DNA of 64,000 bases from Sphingobacterium kitahiroshimense (GTDB taxonomy: Bacteria; Bacteroidota; Bacteroidia; Sphingobacteriales; Sphingobacteriaceae), in assembly GCF_025961315.1 (NCBI RefSeq), contig NZ_JAOQNK010000001.1, positions 2,852,001 through 2,916,000 of the forward strand. Reading direction: 5' to 3'. Positions 27,154 to 36,298 of the stretch are shown piece by piece; the first letter of the stretch is position 1, and each line of letters opens with the position of its first letter. The notes under the pieces were generated by a model. That model had not been told where the DNA came from. It was given only the letters and a program-made list of their open reading frames with translations, and ran no database searches. Both the position numbers and the translations under genes were made by a program.

Positions 27154-28002
27154 ATGGATGAAAAAGAATTACATGCTTTGGTTACTTTACTAGATGATCC
27201 GGATCAATTGATTTCTGAAGAAATCGAAAATAAATTATTGAGTTTAGGACCAGAGATCATACCTTCTTTAGAAGAGTATTGGGAATCTGCTTTTGATCCC
27301 TTCATACAGGAACGCCTGGAGAAAATTATCCATGCAATACAGTTTGATCAAATTAAAAGTGAACTTCTGATCTGGAAGATGAGCAACTCATTTAACCTCT
27401 TAGATGGCCTCATCATCATCAATAGCTATCAATACCCTTCTTACGACAATAACCTCATAAGGATGAGCTTAGAAGAGCTAAAGCGCGATATATGGATGGA
27501 GTTGCGGTATGAAATGACACCCTACGAAAAAGTATCACTGATGAATTATGTTCTATTTGATAAGTTTGGTCTTTCCGGAAATACAAATGATTATCATAAT
27601 CCGCAGAATTCGTTTATCGGTAGGGTTTTGGAAACAAAAAAGGGAAATCCCCTGACCCTTTCATGTATCTACAGTATCGTTGCTCAAAAACTGGATATCC
27701 CGATCTTCGGCATTAATCTTCCTAAGCATTTTATTTTATCTTATCTGGATGAGGATCAGAACGCTGATCATTTATTGTTCTATCTAAATGCGTTTAATAA
27801 AGGTCAAGTGATGCAAAAAGCAGATGTTATTTCATTCTTAAAACAACTGAACCTCCCGCTCTCAAAAGAATTTATGTTGCCCTGTGATAATGTGACGATA
27901 CTAAAAAGAGTATTACGTAATCTTGTTACAGCTTACGAACAAAATGAAAGTGTCAATAAGAAACAAGAAATCGAAATACTCTTTAAACTCTTAGAGGAAT
28001 AA
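27154..28002 (+). CDS. SirB1-like / transglutaminase-like protein (282 aa)
   Basis: The core GNPLTLSCIYSIVAQKLDIP followed by INLPKHFIL matches the SirB1 family (transglutaminase-like fold, possible Cys in LSCIY and His in KHF). The N-terminal ~90 residues are helical and acidic. The frame extends 15 nt further up to an ATG at 27139, inside the terminator T-run. MDEKELHALV at 27154 is the better start. Family members are often encoded alone and their role in Bacteroidota is unclear. It is separated by terminators and orientation from the permease array and is probably unrelated to it. Confidence 0.82.
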   Translation: MDEKELHALVTLLDDPDQLISEEIENKLLSLGPEIIPSLEEYWESAFDPFIQERLEKIIHAIQFDQIKSELLIWKMSNSFNLLDGLIIINSYQYPSYDNNLIRMSLEELKRDIWMELRYEMTPYEKVSLMNYVLFDKFGLSGNTNDYHNPQNSFIGRVLETKKGNPLTLSCIYSIVAQKLDIPIFGINLPKHFILSYLDEDQNADHLLFYLNAFNKGQVMQKADVISFLKQLNLPLSKEFMLPCDNVTILKRVLRNLVTAYEQNESVNKKQEIEILFKLLEE

Positions 28003-28009
28003 TATAATC

Positions 28010-29137
28010 TTAATCGTTCTCACTTGGCCCTCTCGCATCTAAAGATAATGCAACAGGTGTTAAGGTATATTGTTTTTTCTTGTTGGGTTCTACATTATCT
28101 TTATCGGTAATCAAAAAACGGGAAACAATCTTAGTATCGGCATCGGCGACATATAAATATTTCGCTCCATCACGATTGTCAATAGCAACATCTAGTGGTC
28201 TTTTTAATCCTGTTAATGCCCCTGTAATGATACGTGTTGGTTGAATAGCACGGTCTCCTGAGACTGCTAATAATGCTCCTGCTCCTTCAAATAATAAAAT
28301 TCTTCCGACACTAGTGCCGCCGGTAGAGGTATAACTAGCAACAGCAAGTAAGTCCTGACGGGCGGAATAACTAAATCCTCTGATTTCCCCCTGATCTGCT
28401 ATAGTTAGAACAGCTTTGGGTGGAAATGCTGTCTCACTCAAAACTGAATCTGCGGGTTGATTTTTTCTTAAGATATCCTTAAATATCGCAATACCTTTCT
28501 TTTCTCCATTGACAGCGACATATAAGTCTGAATTATCTTCAGCGTTTTTAAAAGCCATTGTCCATGGGACTAATTTCCCTAGGGATATCTGTTGATTTCT
28601 TTTTGCTTTTCCTCTGTAACTTCCTGGTCGTTGAAACAGATAGATACTCGGAGGTCTAGTACCTTCACCAAGATCTGCTACATATAAATTTTCTGTACCC
28701 TTATTATAATGGTAGGCTAATCCTCTGACACGGGTTAACAATCCATTTGAAATTAAACCATTAGATGCGGGAGCTCCTGTTACAGGATTTACAGACATTA
28801 CCTGAATGCTTGTATCTTTTACAATACCACCATCATTAGCACTGCTTTGAAAAATATATTTTGCGATTGGGTTAAATAATATTGCTGCCCCACCTTTTGT
28901 ACTTGAATTATAGGATAAAGAAGGTTCAAAATGAGTCAATGAGTCAGCAGGATCAATAATATCGACATTGTTATAAGGTGTCTGCCCCTCATCCAATTGA
29001 TAATCCGAAAAAGAAACATACAGCCTCGAGATTGCTACCTTAGCCAATGCTGGCTCATCATCCTCTCGTACACATGAAGTCAAGCATGTTACAATAGCCA
29101 ATAAAAGTAAAGTTATATACGTTGTTAGTGATTTCAT
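28010..29137 (-). CDS. Lipoprotein with propeller-like repeats (375 aa)
   Basis: Signal peptide with lipobox LTSC and lipidated Cys22, followed by an acidic VREDDEP stretch. The mature part has repeated short strands such as LYVADLGEG, LYVAVNGEKKG and YLYVADADTK, spaced as in NHL/YVTN-type beta-propellers. No catalytic motif is seen. Function unknown; surface or periplasmic lipoprotein is the safest description. It converges with the SirB1-like gene (7 nt between stops) and diverges from queH. Confidence 0.8.
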   Translation of the reverse strand: MKSLTTYITLLLLAIVTCLTSCVREDDEPALAKVAISRLYVSFSDYQLDEGQTPYNNVDIIDPADSLTHFEPSLSYNSSTKGGAAILFNPIAKYIFQSSANDGGIVKDTSIQVMSVNPVTGAPASNGLISNGLLTRVRGLAYHYNKGTENLYVADLGEGTRPPSIYLFQRPGSYRGKAKRNQQISLGKLVPWTMAFKNAEDNSDLYVAVNGEKKGIAIFKDILRKNQPADSVLSETAFPPKAVLTIADQGEIRGFSYSARQDLLAVASYTSTGGTSVGRILLFEGAGALLAVSGDRAIQPTRIITGALTGLKRPLDVAIDNRDGAKYLYVADADTKIVSRFLITDKDNVEPNKKKQYTLTPVALSLDARGPSEND

Positions 29138-29156
29138 TTTTAATCTGATATAGGTA

Positions 29157-29164
29157 CAAATCTA
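29157..29164 (-). promoter_or_regulatory. Candidate -7 box for the lipoprotein gene
   Basis: CAAATCTA on the plus strand reads TAGATTTG on the minus strand, matching TAnnTTTG 20 nt before the start codon. No matching -33 TTG at the usual distance, so support is partial. Confidence 0.4.
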
Positions 29165-29292
29165 CAAATATGATCCAATATAAAGATAAAAAAAGAGAGA
29201 TTGGCGAGGGTACAATAAATTCTGTTTATCAAATATTTGCTAGTTCAGTACTTTTTGAGTAAAATTGCCAAACTTTTATCAGTAAAATAGCA

Positions 29293-29943
29293 ATGGAAGA
29301 GAAGGAGTTCATCAGAGAAAAGTTAACATTACCTAACGAAGGCAAAAATCTGCTTTTACATTCGTGCTGTGCACCCTGTGCTGGTGAAGTAATGGAGGCT
29401 TTGATCAGCTCGGATATCAAATTTACAATCTATTTCTACAATCCTAACATTCATCCTCGTAAAGAATACGATTTACGAAAAGAGGAGAATATCCGTTTTG
29501 CAGAAAAACATAATATTCCTTTTATTGATGCCGACTATGATGTAGATCATTGGTTCGACTTAGCAAAGGGAATGGAAAACGAACCTGAGAAGGGAATTCG
29601 TTGTACGATGTGCTTTGACATGCGCTTTGAGAAAACAGCAGAATATGCTGCTGCGAATGGATTTGATGTTATATCAAGTTCTTTAGGAATCTCAAGGTGG
29701 AAAAACATGGATCAAATCAATGATTGTGGTGTACGTGCTGCCTCCCGCTTTGAGGGAATGGACTATTGGACATTCAACTGGAGAAAAAAAGGTGGTGCTA
29801 TCCGCATGTTAGAAATATCTAAAAAAGAAAAGTTCTACATGCAAGAATATTGTGGTTGCGCTTACTCTTTACGGGATACCAACCGTTGGCGAATGGAAAA
29901 CGGTCGGGAAAAAATAGAATTAGGTAAAAATTATTATGAATAA
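29293..29943 (+). CDS. queH: Epoxyqueuosine reductase QueH
   Basis: QueH (former DUF208) reduces epoxyqueuosine to queuosine in tRNA and replaces the cobalamin-dependent QueG. The four metal-binding cysteines are visible as HSCCAPC (Cys25, Cys26) and RCTMC (Cys104, Cys107), with an additional YCGCAYSL motif near the C-terminus. The segment [12 protein letters not shown] is also typical of the family. Length 216 aa is normal. The enzyme is cytoplasmic. It stands alone between a divergent lipoprotein gene and the yceD cluster, and no other queuosine gene is in the window. Confidence 0.93.
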   Translation: MEEKEFIREKLTLPNEGKNLLLHSCCAPCAGEVMEALISSDIKFTIYFYNPNIHPRKEYDLRKEENIRFAEKHNIPFIDADYDVDHWFDLAKGMENEPEKGIRCTMCFDMRFEKTAEYAAANGFDVISSSLGISRWKNMDQINDCGVRAASRFEGMDYWTFNWRKKGGAIRMLEISKKEKFYMQEYCGCAYSLRDTNRWRMENGREKIELGKNYYE

Positions 29944-30024
29944 CCGCTTGCTATAAGGCATATAAATGAAGTCGAAATTGAAATATATTTTTAAAAAAAA
30001 TTTCAATGCTAACTTATTTATACA

Positions 30025-30032
30025 TACCTTTG
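30025..30032 (+). promoter_or_regulatory. Candidate -7 box before the yceD-rpmF genes
   Basis: TACCTTTG fits TAnnTTTG 19 nt before the GTG start. About 20 nt upstream is a TTTC in place of TTTG. Confidence 0.45.
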
Positions 30033-30051
30033 CAGGCTCAAATGCAAGATT

Positions 30052-30588
30052 GTGAAACATCTAATACAATACAAAATACCGTTTTCGGGGCTAAATGCAG
30101 GGAAGCACAATTTTGAGTTTGAGATCGATAAAAAGTTCTTTGATTGTTTTGAGCATTCCATTGTTAAAGATGGTCATCTAACAGCAAATGTTGAATTACA
30201 GAAGCAAGAAAATCTGCTTATTTTAAATTTCACAATTGTTGGGGATATCGGATTAACATGTGATGTTTGTTTAAGCGAATTTCCATCGCCTATTACAGTA
30301 AAAGAGCGGATATTGGTCAAATTCACCGCTGAGGACTGGACTGATAATACGGAAGAAGTACTGGTATTGTCTAAAACCGATCATGAGCTAGACCTGACCG
30401 AATTGCTATATGAATATATCAATTTGGCAGTTCCTTTGTTTGCTAAGTGTAGTGACCAAGGAAAAGATATTACCTGTGATCCGATTATGTTAGCGCATAT
30501 ATCAACTGAGCAACAGAAGGAAGAGCAAGTAAAAGAAGAGAACATTGACCCACGTTGGGCCGCATTAAGAAATATTAAAAATAACTAA
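30052..30588 (+). CDS. YceD/DUF177-family protein (178 aa), GTG start
   Basis: The DUF177/YceD family is almost always encoded before rpmF and is linked to 23S rRNA or ribosome maturation. Here the central [12 protein letters not shown] motif and the C-terminal [12 protein letters not shown] segment give the typical paired cysteines. The C-terminal tail ends with [10 protein letters not shown], matching the family ending (PRWAALRxL). The start must be GTG at 30052: the ATG a few bases upstream is out of frame. rpmF follows 14 nt downstream, so the two are co-transcribed. Confidence 0.88.
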   Translation: MKHLIQYKIPFSGLNAGKHNFEFEIDKKFFDCFEHSIVKDGHLTANVELQKQENLLILNFTIVGDIGLTCDVCLSEFPSPITVKERILVKFTAEDWTDNTEEVLVLSKTDHELDLTELLYEYINLAVPLFAKCSDQGKDITCDPIMLAHISTEQQKEEQVKEENIDPRWAALRNIKNN

Positions 30589-30602
30589 AACAGAAATACG
30601 AG

Positions 30603-30794
30603 ATGGCACATCCAAAGCGTAAGACTTCTAAATCAAGAAGAGACAAGAGAAGAACACATTATAAAGCAGACAGACCTAGCTTAAGCATTTGTAAAGAAAC
30701 TGGTGCAGTTCATTTACCACACCGTGCATACACTGTAGATGGTAATTTGTACTACAACGGTAAATTGATCATTGAAAATACGGCTGTTGTCTAA
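30603..30794 (+). CDS. rpmF: Ribosomal protein bL32
   Basis: 63-aa protein with the [17 protein letters not shown] opening and the HLPHRAY segment of L32, a 50S subunit protein. Only one cysteine (SICKETG) remains at the position of the two CxxC pairs of zinc-binding L32, so this is a zinc-free form. A strong terminator follows, before plsX. Confidence 0.96.
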   Translation: MAHPKRKTSKSRRDKRRTHYKADRPSLSICKETGAVHLPHRAYTVDGNLYYNGKLIIENTAVV

Positions 30795-30813
30795 CTTAGA
30801 TCTTTCAAAACAT

Positions 30814-30870
30814 AAAACATCCCAAAACGAGTATAATTTTCAAATTATACTTTAATTTGGGATGTTTTTT
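30814..30870 (+). terminator. Double-stem terminator between rpmF and plsX
   Basis: Outer arms AAAACATCCCAAA (30814-30826) and TTTGGGATGTTTT (30856-30868), followed by more T. A second stem AGTATAATTT/AAATTATACT lies within. It should reduce read-through from the ribosomal gene into plsX, whose ATG is 30 nt away. Confidence 0.88.
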
Positions 30871-30900
30871 GCGTATTATTGACTTGAAAAATAATCACGA

Positions 30901-31839
30901 ATGAAGATTGGTTTAGATATTTTAGGTGGCGATTATGCCCCTAATGCAACAATATTAGGTGCGATAGAAGCTCAGCAACTCTTGACAAAAGATCAAAAAC
31001 TTGTTCTTTTTGGTGATGAGGATGAGACTAGATCGCTTATTGAAAAAGCTGGGGGTAATCCTTCGGACTTTGAATATATACACGCACCTGAAAACATTAG
31101 TATGGGTGAACACCCTACTAAAGCGATTACACAAAAACCCAACTCTAGTATAGCCAAAGGCTTTGAATTACTAAAAAACGGTGAAATTGATTCTTTTGCT
31201 TCTGCTGGTAACACCGGAGCAATGCTTGTCGGATCTATTTTTAGTGTAAAAACGGTACCCGGCGTACTAAGACCTGCTATAACGACAATTGTACCCAAAC
31301 TGAAATCCGGTTTTGGATTACTACTTGATGTCGGAGCTAATGCGGACTGTAAACCCGAAATGCTTAATCAATTTGCAATTTTGGGAAGTTTGTATTCGCA
31401 ACATATGTTTGGTATTTCTTCTCCGAAGGTTGGTTTATTAAACATCGGTGAAGAAGAAGAAAAAGGAAATATCCTAACCACAACCACCTATCCCCTTTTA
31501 AAAAATAACGAACGCATTAATTTCATCGGAAATGCCGAAGGCCGCGATCTGTTTTCAGATATTGCCGACGTGTATGTTTGTGATGGTTTTACAGGGAATG
31601 TTGTTTTAAAGCTAGCAGAATCATTTTACGTAGTAACATTGAAAAAAGGATTTAAAGATGAGTTCTTTGATCGATTCAACTACGAGCAGTATGGAGGTAG
31701 TCCTGTTTTAGGAGTTAATGCTCCTGTTATAATAGGCCATGGAATATCAACTCCTCAGGCTATTAAAAATATGGTTTTACAATCTAGAGATATGATCCAG
31801 TCAGATTTTATTGACAAAATCAGATCTGCTTTTAATTAA
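30901..31839 (+). CDS. plsX: Phosphate acyltransferase PlsX
   Basis: Converts acyl-ACP to acyl-phosphate at the start of membrane phospholipid synthesis. The LDILGGDYAPN opening, the AGNTGAMLVGS motif, LDVGANADCKPE and CDGFTGNVVLK are PlsX hallmarks. 312 aa is normal length. fabH follows after 5 nt, the usual order, linking phospholipid and fatty-acid initiation. No clear promoter is visible between the rpmF terminator and the start codon. Confidence 0.96.
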   Translation: MKIGLDILGGDYAPNATILGAIEAQQLLTKDQKLVLFGDEDETRSLIEKAGGNPSDFEYIHAPENISMGEHPTKAITQKPNSSIAKGFELLKNGEIDSFASAGNTGAMLVGSIFSVKTVPGVLRPAITTIVPKLKSGFGLLLDVGANADCKPEMLNQFAILGSLYSQHMFGISSPKVGLLNIGEEEEKGNILTTTTYPLLKNNERINFIGNAEGRDLFSDIADVYVCDGFTGNVVLKLAESFYVVTLKKGFKDEFFDRFNYEQYGGSPVLGVNAPVIIGHGISTPQAIKNMVLQSRDMIQSDFIDKIRSAFN

Positions 31840-31844
31840 ATTTT

Positions 31845-32834
31845 ATGTCAAAAATTCATGCTGCGATTACAGCAGTTGGTGGATATGTACCTGATTATAT
31901 CCTCACAAATAAAGAGCTGGAAACTATGGTTGAAACCAATGACGAGTGGATTGTATCTCGTACAGGTATCAAAGAACGTAGAATCTTAAAAGGAGAAGGT
32001 AAAGCTACTTCGGACCTTGCTGTACCTGCGGTGCAACAATTATTAGAAAAAAGAGGAATTACTGCAAAAGATATTGATTTGATCATCTTCTGTACAAGTA
32101 CTCCAGATATGCTTTTTCCTGCCACAGCTAATATCTTAGCCGATAAAATTGGGGCTACAAATGCTTGGGGATATGATTTACAAGCGGCATGTTCAGGTTT
32201 TCTTTTTGGCTTGACAACTGGTGTCCAATTTATTGAATCGGGTAAACATACAAAAGTATTGGTTGTCGGTGCCGATAAAATGTCTTCAGTAGTCAACTAT
32301 CAAGATCGTAATACGTGTATTTTATTTGGAGATGGTTGTGGTGTAGTGCTACTGGAACCTAACACTGATGGCAATGGTATTCAAGATGCAATCTTGAAAA
32401 CGGATGGTTCAGGTGGTCAATATTTAAATATCAAAGGTGGCGGTTCTCTAAATCCGGCATCCCATGCTACTGTGGACGCTGGTTTACACTATGCTTATCA
32501 AGAGGGAAAAACGGTATTTAAATTTGCTGTTACCAATATGGCTAATGTAGCAGCCGAGATTATGGAGAAAAATAATCTTCAAGCTTCGGATATCGCTTAT
32601 TTAGTACCGCATCAAGCAAATAAACGTATTATCGATGCAACAGCAGAACGTGCTGGACTACCGGAAGAAAAAGTAATGATTAATATTCAGAAATATGGTA
32701 ACACCACAAGTGCCACTATTCCTTTATGTTTATGGGAATGGGAAAGTAAACTGAAAAAAGGTGATAACCTGATTTTAGCAGCTTTTGGGGGTGGATTTAC
32801 TTGGGGATCTGTATACTTAAAATGGGCTTACTAA
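31845..32834 (+). CDS. fabH: 3-oxoacyl-ACP synthase III
   Basis: Condenses acetyl-CoA (or branched-chain acyl-CoA) with malonyl-ACP to start fatty-acid synthesis. Catalytic Cys116 lies in QAACSGF, His in VPHQANKRI and Asn in YGNTTSAT, giving the Cys-His-Asn triad. Also seen are NDEWIVSRTGIKERR near the N-terminus and AFGGGFTWGS at the C-terminus. 329 aa is standard. Tight spacing to plsX (5 nt) suggests one transcript continuing to accB-accC. Confidence 0.97.
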   Translation: MSKIHAAITAVGGYVPDYILTNKELETMVETNDEWIVSRTGIKERRILKGEGKATSDLAVPAVQQLLEKRGITAKDIDLIIFCTSTPDMLFPATANILADKIGATNAWGYDLQAACSGFLFGLTTGVQFIESGKHTKVLVVGADKMSSVVNYQDRNTCILFGDGCGVVLLEPNTDGNGIQDAILKTDGSGGQYLNIKGGGSLNPASHATVDAGLHYAYQEGKTVFKFAVTNMANVAAEIMEKNNLQASDIAYLVPHQANKRIIDATAERAGLPEEKVMINIQKYGNTTSATIPLCLWEWESKLKKGDNLILAAFGGGFTWGSVYLKWAY

Positions 32835-32914
32835 GTACAAATATTATTTTGTAGCTTTGAAGGCTGTTTTAAGAATTTTAAAAATTAACACTAAAATATT
32901 TAACCTGCATAACT

Positions 32915-33388
32915 ATGGGTATGGACATTAAACAAATTCAAGACTTGATTAAATTCGTTTCAAAATCAGGTGTGAATGAAGTAGCAATCGAAGAAAAAGA
33001 TTTCAAAATTACGATAAAAACAAATCAGGAGCCTACATATGTAACCGCTTCGGTTCCAGTTGCAGCAGCACCAGTGGCAGCAGCTCCTCAACCGACTGCA
33101 GTTGCTCCAGCAGCGGCAACTCCTGCAGTAGTTTCTGAAGAAGCTAATTTTATCACGATTAAATCGCCAATGATCGGAACTTTTTACCGTTCTGCGGGAC
33201 CTGGTAAACCGACATTTGCTAATGTTGGCGACGAAATTAACAATGGTAATGTATTGTGTATCATTGAAGCGATGAAATTATTCAATGAAATTGAATCTGA
33301 AGTTTCAGGTAAAATTGTTAAAATCTTGGTAGAAGATGCTCAACCAGTTGAGTTCGATCAACCATTATTCTTGGTAGATCCTAGATAA
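32915..33388 (+). CDS. accB: Biotin carboxyl carrier protein of acetyl-CoA carboxylase
   Basis: 157 aa. N-terminal helix-rich part [17 protein letters not shown], an Ala/Pro linker (about 49-72) and a C-terminal biotinyl domain with the EAMKLF motif: Lys121 is the biotin site. The [10 protein letters not shown] segment and the closing QPLFLVDP are typical. The ATG at 32915 or the one two codons later could both serve; I keep the first. accC follows 82 nt downstream. Confidence 0.96.
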   Translation: MGMDIKQIQDLIKFVSKSGVNEVAIEEKDFKITIKTNQEPTYVTASVPVAAAPVAAAPQPTAVAPAAATPAVVSEEANFITIKSPMIGTFYRSAGPGKPTFANVGDEINNGNVLCIIEAMKLFNEIESEVSGKIVKILVEDAQPVEFDQPLFLVDPR

Positions 33389-33470
33389 ACAATCGTCAAT
33401 ATTTTTATTGTCGATCAACATGAGCGCACAGGTACTGTGCACTCATACCTCAAAACTTACAGAAAATACA

Positions 33471-34820
33471 ATGTTTAAAAAAATATTAATAGCTAATAGA
33501 GGAGAAATCGCTTTACGTATCATCCGCACATGTCGCGAAATGGGTATCAAAAGTGTAGCTGTTTATTCAACAGCTGATAAAGATAGTTTACACGTTCGTT
33601 TTGCGGATGAAGCTGTTTGTATCGGTCCTCCTGCCAGTAAAGATTCTTACTTAAACATCCCAAATATTATCTCAGCTGCAGAATTAACAAATGCAGATGC
33701 GATTCATCCTGGATATGGTTTCTTAGCAGAAAATGCGAGATTTTCTTCAATATGTGCACAGTATGGTATCAAATTTATTGGTCCCACTGCAGAGCAGATT
33801 GAAAAAATGGGCGATAAATCACAAGCAAAAGATACAATGAAACAAGCTGGCGTACCTACGGTACCTGGTTCTGATGGTCTTTTGAGCTCATTGCAAGAAG
33901 GTGTTAAACTTGCTAAAGAAATCGGATACCCGGTTATCATTAAGGCTACGGCTGGTGGTGGCGGTAAAGGTATGCGCATTATTTGGAAAGAAGAAGAATT
34001 TGAACATGCTTGGGATTCTGCACGTCAGGAATCTGCTGCAGCCTTCGGTAACGACGGTATGTATCTGGAGAAATATGTAGAAGAACCAAGACATATCGAA
34101 ATTCAGGTAGTAGGTGATCAATACGGTACAGTATGTCACTTATCTGAAAGAGATTGTTCTATTCAACGTCGTCACCAAAAGTTATTGGAAGAAGCTCCTT
34201 CACCTTTTATTACGCCAGAATTACGTCAGAAAATGGGCGAAGCGGCTATCAAAGGTGCTAAAGCTGTTAACTATGAAGGTGCTGGTACAGTAGAGTTTTT
34301 AGTTGATAAAAACCGTAACTTCTACTTCATGGAAATGAATACACGTATTCAGGTTGAGCATCCAGTAACAGAGGAAGTCATTAATTTTGATTTAATCAAA
34401 GAACAAATCAAAGTTGCTGCCGGTATCCCTATTTCAGGTAAAAACTACGAGCCGACCATGCACGCGATCGAATGCCGTATCAATGCTGAAGATCCATTTA
34501 ATAACTTCCGCCCATCACCAGGAAAGATTACTAATTTCCATTCACCAGGTGGTCACGGTGTACGTATCGATACACATGTATATGCGGGTTACACGATTCC
34601 TCCATATTACGATTCGATGATTGCTAAAGTAATCTGTGTTGCGCAAACACGTGAAGAAGCTATCTCAACAATGGAAAGAGCTTTAAGTGAATTTGTTATC
34701 GAAGGTATTAAAACAACAATACCTCTTCATTTACGTTTAATGCGCGATCCTAACTTCAGAGCTGGTAACTTTACTACGAAGTTTATGGAAACTTTTGACC
34801 TTTCAGAAGATAATGTATAA
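33471..34820 (+). CDS. accC: Biotin carboxylase of acetyl-CoA carboxylase
   Basis: ATP-dependent carboxylation of the biotin on AccB. With the start at 33471 ([16 protein letters not shown]) the protein has 449 residues, the usual length. The frame is open 21 codons upstream to 33408, but that extension is not family-like. Visible: the glycine-rich ATP loop [13 protein letters not shown], the HIEIQVVGD strand, [19 protein letters not shown], the [15 protein letters not shown] metal-binding motif and [21 protein letters not shown] (quoted in part). A terminator closes the operon at 34844. Confidence 0.96.
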   Translation: MFKKILIANRGEIALRIIRTCREMGIKSVAVYSTADKDSLHVRFADEAVCIGPPASKDSYLNIPNIISAAELTNADAIHPGYGFLAENARFSSICAQYGIKFIGPTAEQIEKMGDKSQAKDTMKQAGVPTVPGSDGLLSSLQEGVKLAKEIGYPVIIKATAGGGGKGMRIIWKEEEFEHAWDSARQESAAAFGNDGMYLEKYVEEPRHIEIQVVGDQYGTVCHLSERDCSIQRRHQKLLEEAPSPFITPELRQKMGEAAIKGAKAVNYEGAGTVEFLVDKNRNFYFMEMNTRIQVEHPVTEEVINFDLIKEQIKVAAGIPISGKNYEPTMHAIECRINAEDPFNNFRPSPGKITNFHSPGGHGVRIDTHVYAGYTIPPYYDSMIAKVICVAQTREEAISTMERALSEFVIEGIKTTIPLHLRLMRDPNFRAGNFTTKFMETFDLSEDNV

Positions 34821-34843
34821 TAAAATTATCTTTACATAGATAA

Positions 34844-34878
34844 AAAATACCATTCTTTTCAATAAGAATGGTATTTTT
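34844..34878 (+). terminator. Terminator after accC
   Basis: AAAATACCATTCTT (34844-34857) pairs with AAGAATGGTATTTT (34864-34877) around a 6-nt loop, followed by T. Its right arm also holds TATTTTTG, a match to the -7 box, 17 nt before the tatC start. Confidence 0.85.
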
Positions 34879-34895
34879 GTTTACAAACAATTTTT

Positions 34896-35765
34896 ATGAG
34901 TACTACAGAACGGAAAAGCCTAGTCGAATCTATAAAAGATAAAGGAAAAAATTTAGAAGCAGAAATGTCATTCTTTGATCATCTCGAAGTACTGAGATGG
35001 CATTTGGTTCGTTCGGTGATTGCAATTTGTATTTTCGCAGGTTTATCATTCACTTTCTATGATTTCGTATTTAACGAAATCATTATGGGGCCAAAAAGTC
35101 TTAATTTCTGGACATATAGAATGATGTGTCTTGTTGGTAACAAGTTTAATATCGATGGATTCTGTGTCGAACATATTCCTTTCAATATTATCAATACTGA
35201 ACTAGCGGGACAGTTTATGTTGCAAATCAACTCTTGTTTGCTCATGTCTTTACTATTGGGTTTCCCTTACATCTTATTTGAAATCTGGCTTTTTATCAAA
35301 CCAGCTTTAACAGATATTGAACGAAGATCTGCTCGAGGATTTGTTTTTTATGCTACCCTATTGTTTGTATTAGGAGTATTATTTGGTTATTATGTAGTCG
35401 TTCCGTTATCTGTTAACTTCTTAGCCAATATTTCATTAAGTATCGAAATTACGAATCAGATTACCATTGACTCTTACCTTTCAACGATCGCTACATTATC
35501 GTTAGGCTGTGGTATTGTGTTCTTATTACCAATTCTGATCTTTATCTTATCAAAATTAGGTATTATGACTCCAGAGTTTATGCGTGCAAGCAGAAGATAT
35601 GCAACGGTTATTATCCTTGTTGTGGCAGCGATTATTACTCCTACAGCGGATGTCATCACCATGTTGACGGTAGCTACCCCAATGTTCCTTTTATACGAAA
35701 TTAGTATCTTAGTATCAGCGAAAGTTAAAAAACAAAAATTAGCACAAGAAAAAAACAATATATAA
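34896..35765 (+). CDS. tatC: Twin-arginine translocase subunit TatC
   Basis: Inner-membrane receptor of the Tat export pathway. The segment SFFDHLEVLRWHLVRSV near residue 27 is the TatC signature. Six membrane segments are visible, with FEIWLFIKPALTDIERR before the third and FYATLLFVLGVLFGYYVV after. The ~289 aa length fits Bacteroidota TatC, with a longer first periplasmic loop (MCLVGNKFNIDGFCVEHIP). TatA/B are not in the window. The stop codon overlaps the rpiB start by one base (TAATG). A likely client, the Tat-signal protein at 49471, lies in the same window. Confidence 0.95.
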   Translation: MSTTERKSLVESIKDKGKNLEAEMSFFDHLEVLRWHLVRSVIAICIFAGLSFTFYDFVFNEIIMGPKSLNFWTYRMMCLVGNKFNIDGFCVEHIPFNIINTELAGQFMLQINSCLLMSLLLGFPYILFEIWLFIKPALTDIERRSARGFVFYATLLFVLGVLFGYYVVVPLSVNFLANISLSIEITNQITIDSYLSTIATLSLGCGIVFLLPILIFILSKLGIMTPEFMRASRRYATVIILVVAAIITPTADVITMLTVATPMFLLYEISILVSAKVKKQKLAQEKNNI

Positions 35766-36211
35766 TGAGTACTGTAAAGACAATTGCAATAGGAAGTGAC
35801 CATGCAGGTTTTGAATACAAAACGGCTATCGTAGCTTTATTAAAAGAATTAGGTTACGAAGTAAAAGATTTCGGACCATATAATACGGATTCTGTTGATT
35901 ATCCAGATTATGCTCATCCGGTTGCAAGTGAAGTGGAAGAAGAAAAAGCAACATTAGGTGTATTGATATGCGGTAGCGCAAATGGTGTGGCAATTACAGC
36001 AAACAAACATCAAGGGATCCGCGCTTCAATAGCGTGGTTAGAAGAAATTGCAGCATTGGCACGTCAACATAATGATGCTAACATTGTGTGTATTCCAGCA
36101 AGATTTATTGATCTTGATCTTGCAAAATCAATCGTTAAAACATTTGTAACGACAGATTTTGAAGGTGGTAGACATGCTACACGTGTTGGTAAAATTGCCT
36201 GTGGTTGTTAA
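35765..36211 (+). CDS. rpiB: Ribose-5-phosphate isomerase B
   Basis: Interconverts ribose 5-phosphate and ribulose 5-phosphate. GSDHAGFEYK at the N-terminus, SVDYPDYAHPVA, and the active-site stretch LICGSANGVAITANK containing the catalytic Cys are diagnostic of RpiB/LacAB. 148 aa is normal. Translationally coupled to tatC through TAATG, an odd functional pairing that is probably just operon economy. Terminator follows at 36231. Confidence 0.95.
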   Translation: MSTVKTIAIGSDHAGFEYKTAIVALLKELGYEVKDFGPYNTDSVDYPDYAHPVASEVEEEKATLGVLICGSANGVAITANKHQGIRASIAWLEEIAALARQHNDANIVCIPARFIDLDLAKSIVKTFVTTDFEGGRHATRVGKIACGC

Positions 36212-36230
36212 TTTTAACATAATTTAATAG

Positions 36231-36271
36231 ACGGAGAAAAGGTATATATATACTTTTTCTCCGTTTTTTTT
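36231..36271 (+). terminator. Terminator after rpiB
   Basis: ACGGAGAAAA (36231-36240) pairs with TTTTCTCCGT (36255-36264) around an alternating TATATA loop, with a run of T after it. Confidence 0.88.
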
Positions 36272-36298
36272 GTTCTATTTGTTCTAAATGAAAAAACA

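Noticed and set aside
31895..32296. Minus-strand open frame of 133 codons inside fabH
   Set aside because: Lies within a gene with complete catalytic motifs; composition looks like antisense coding.
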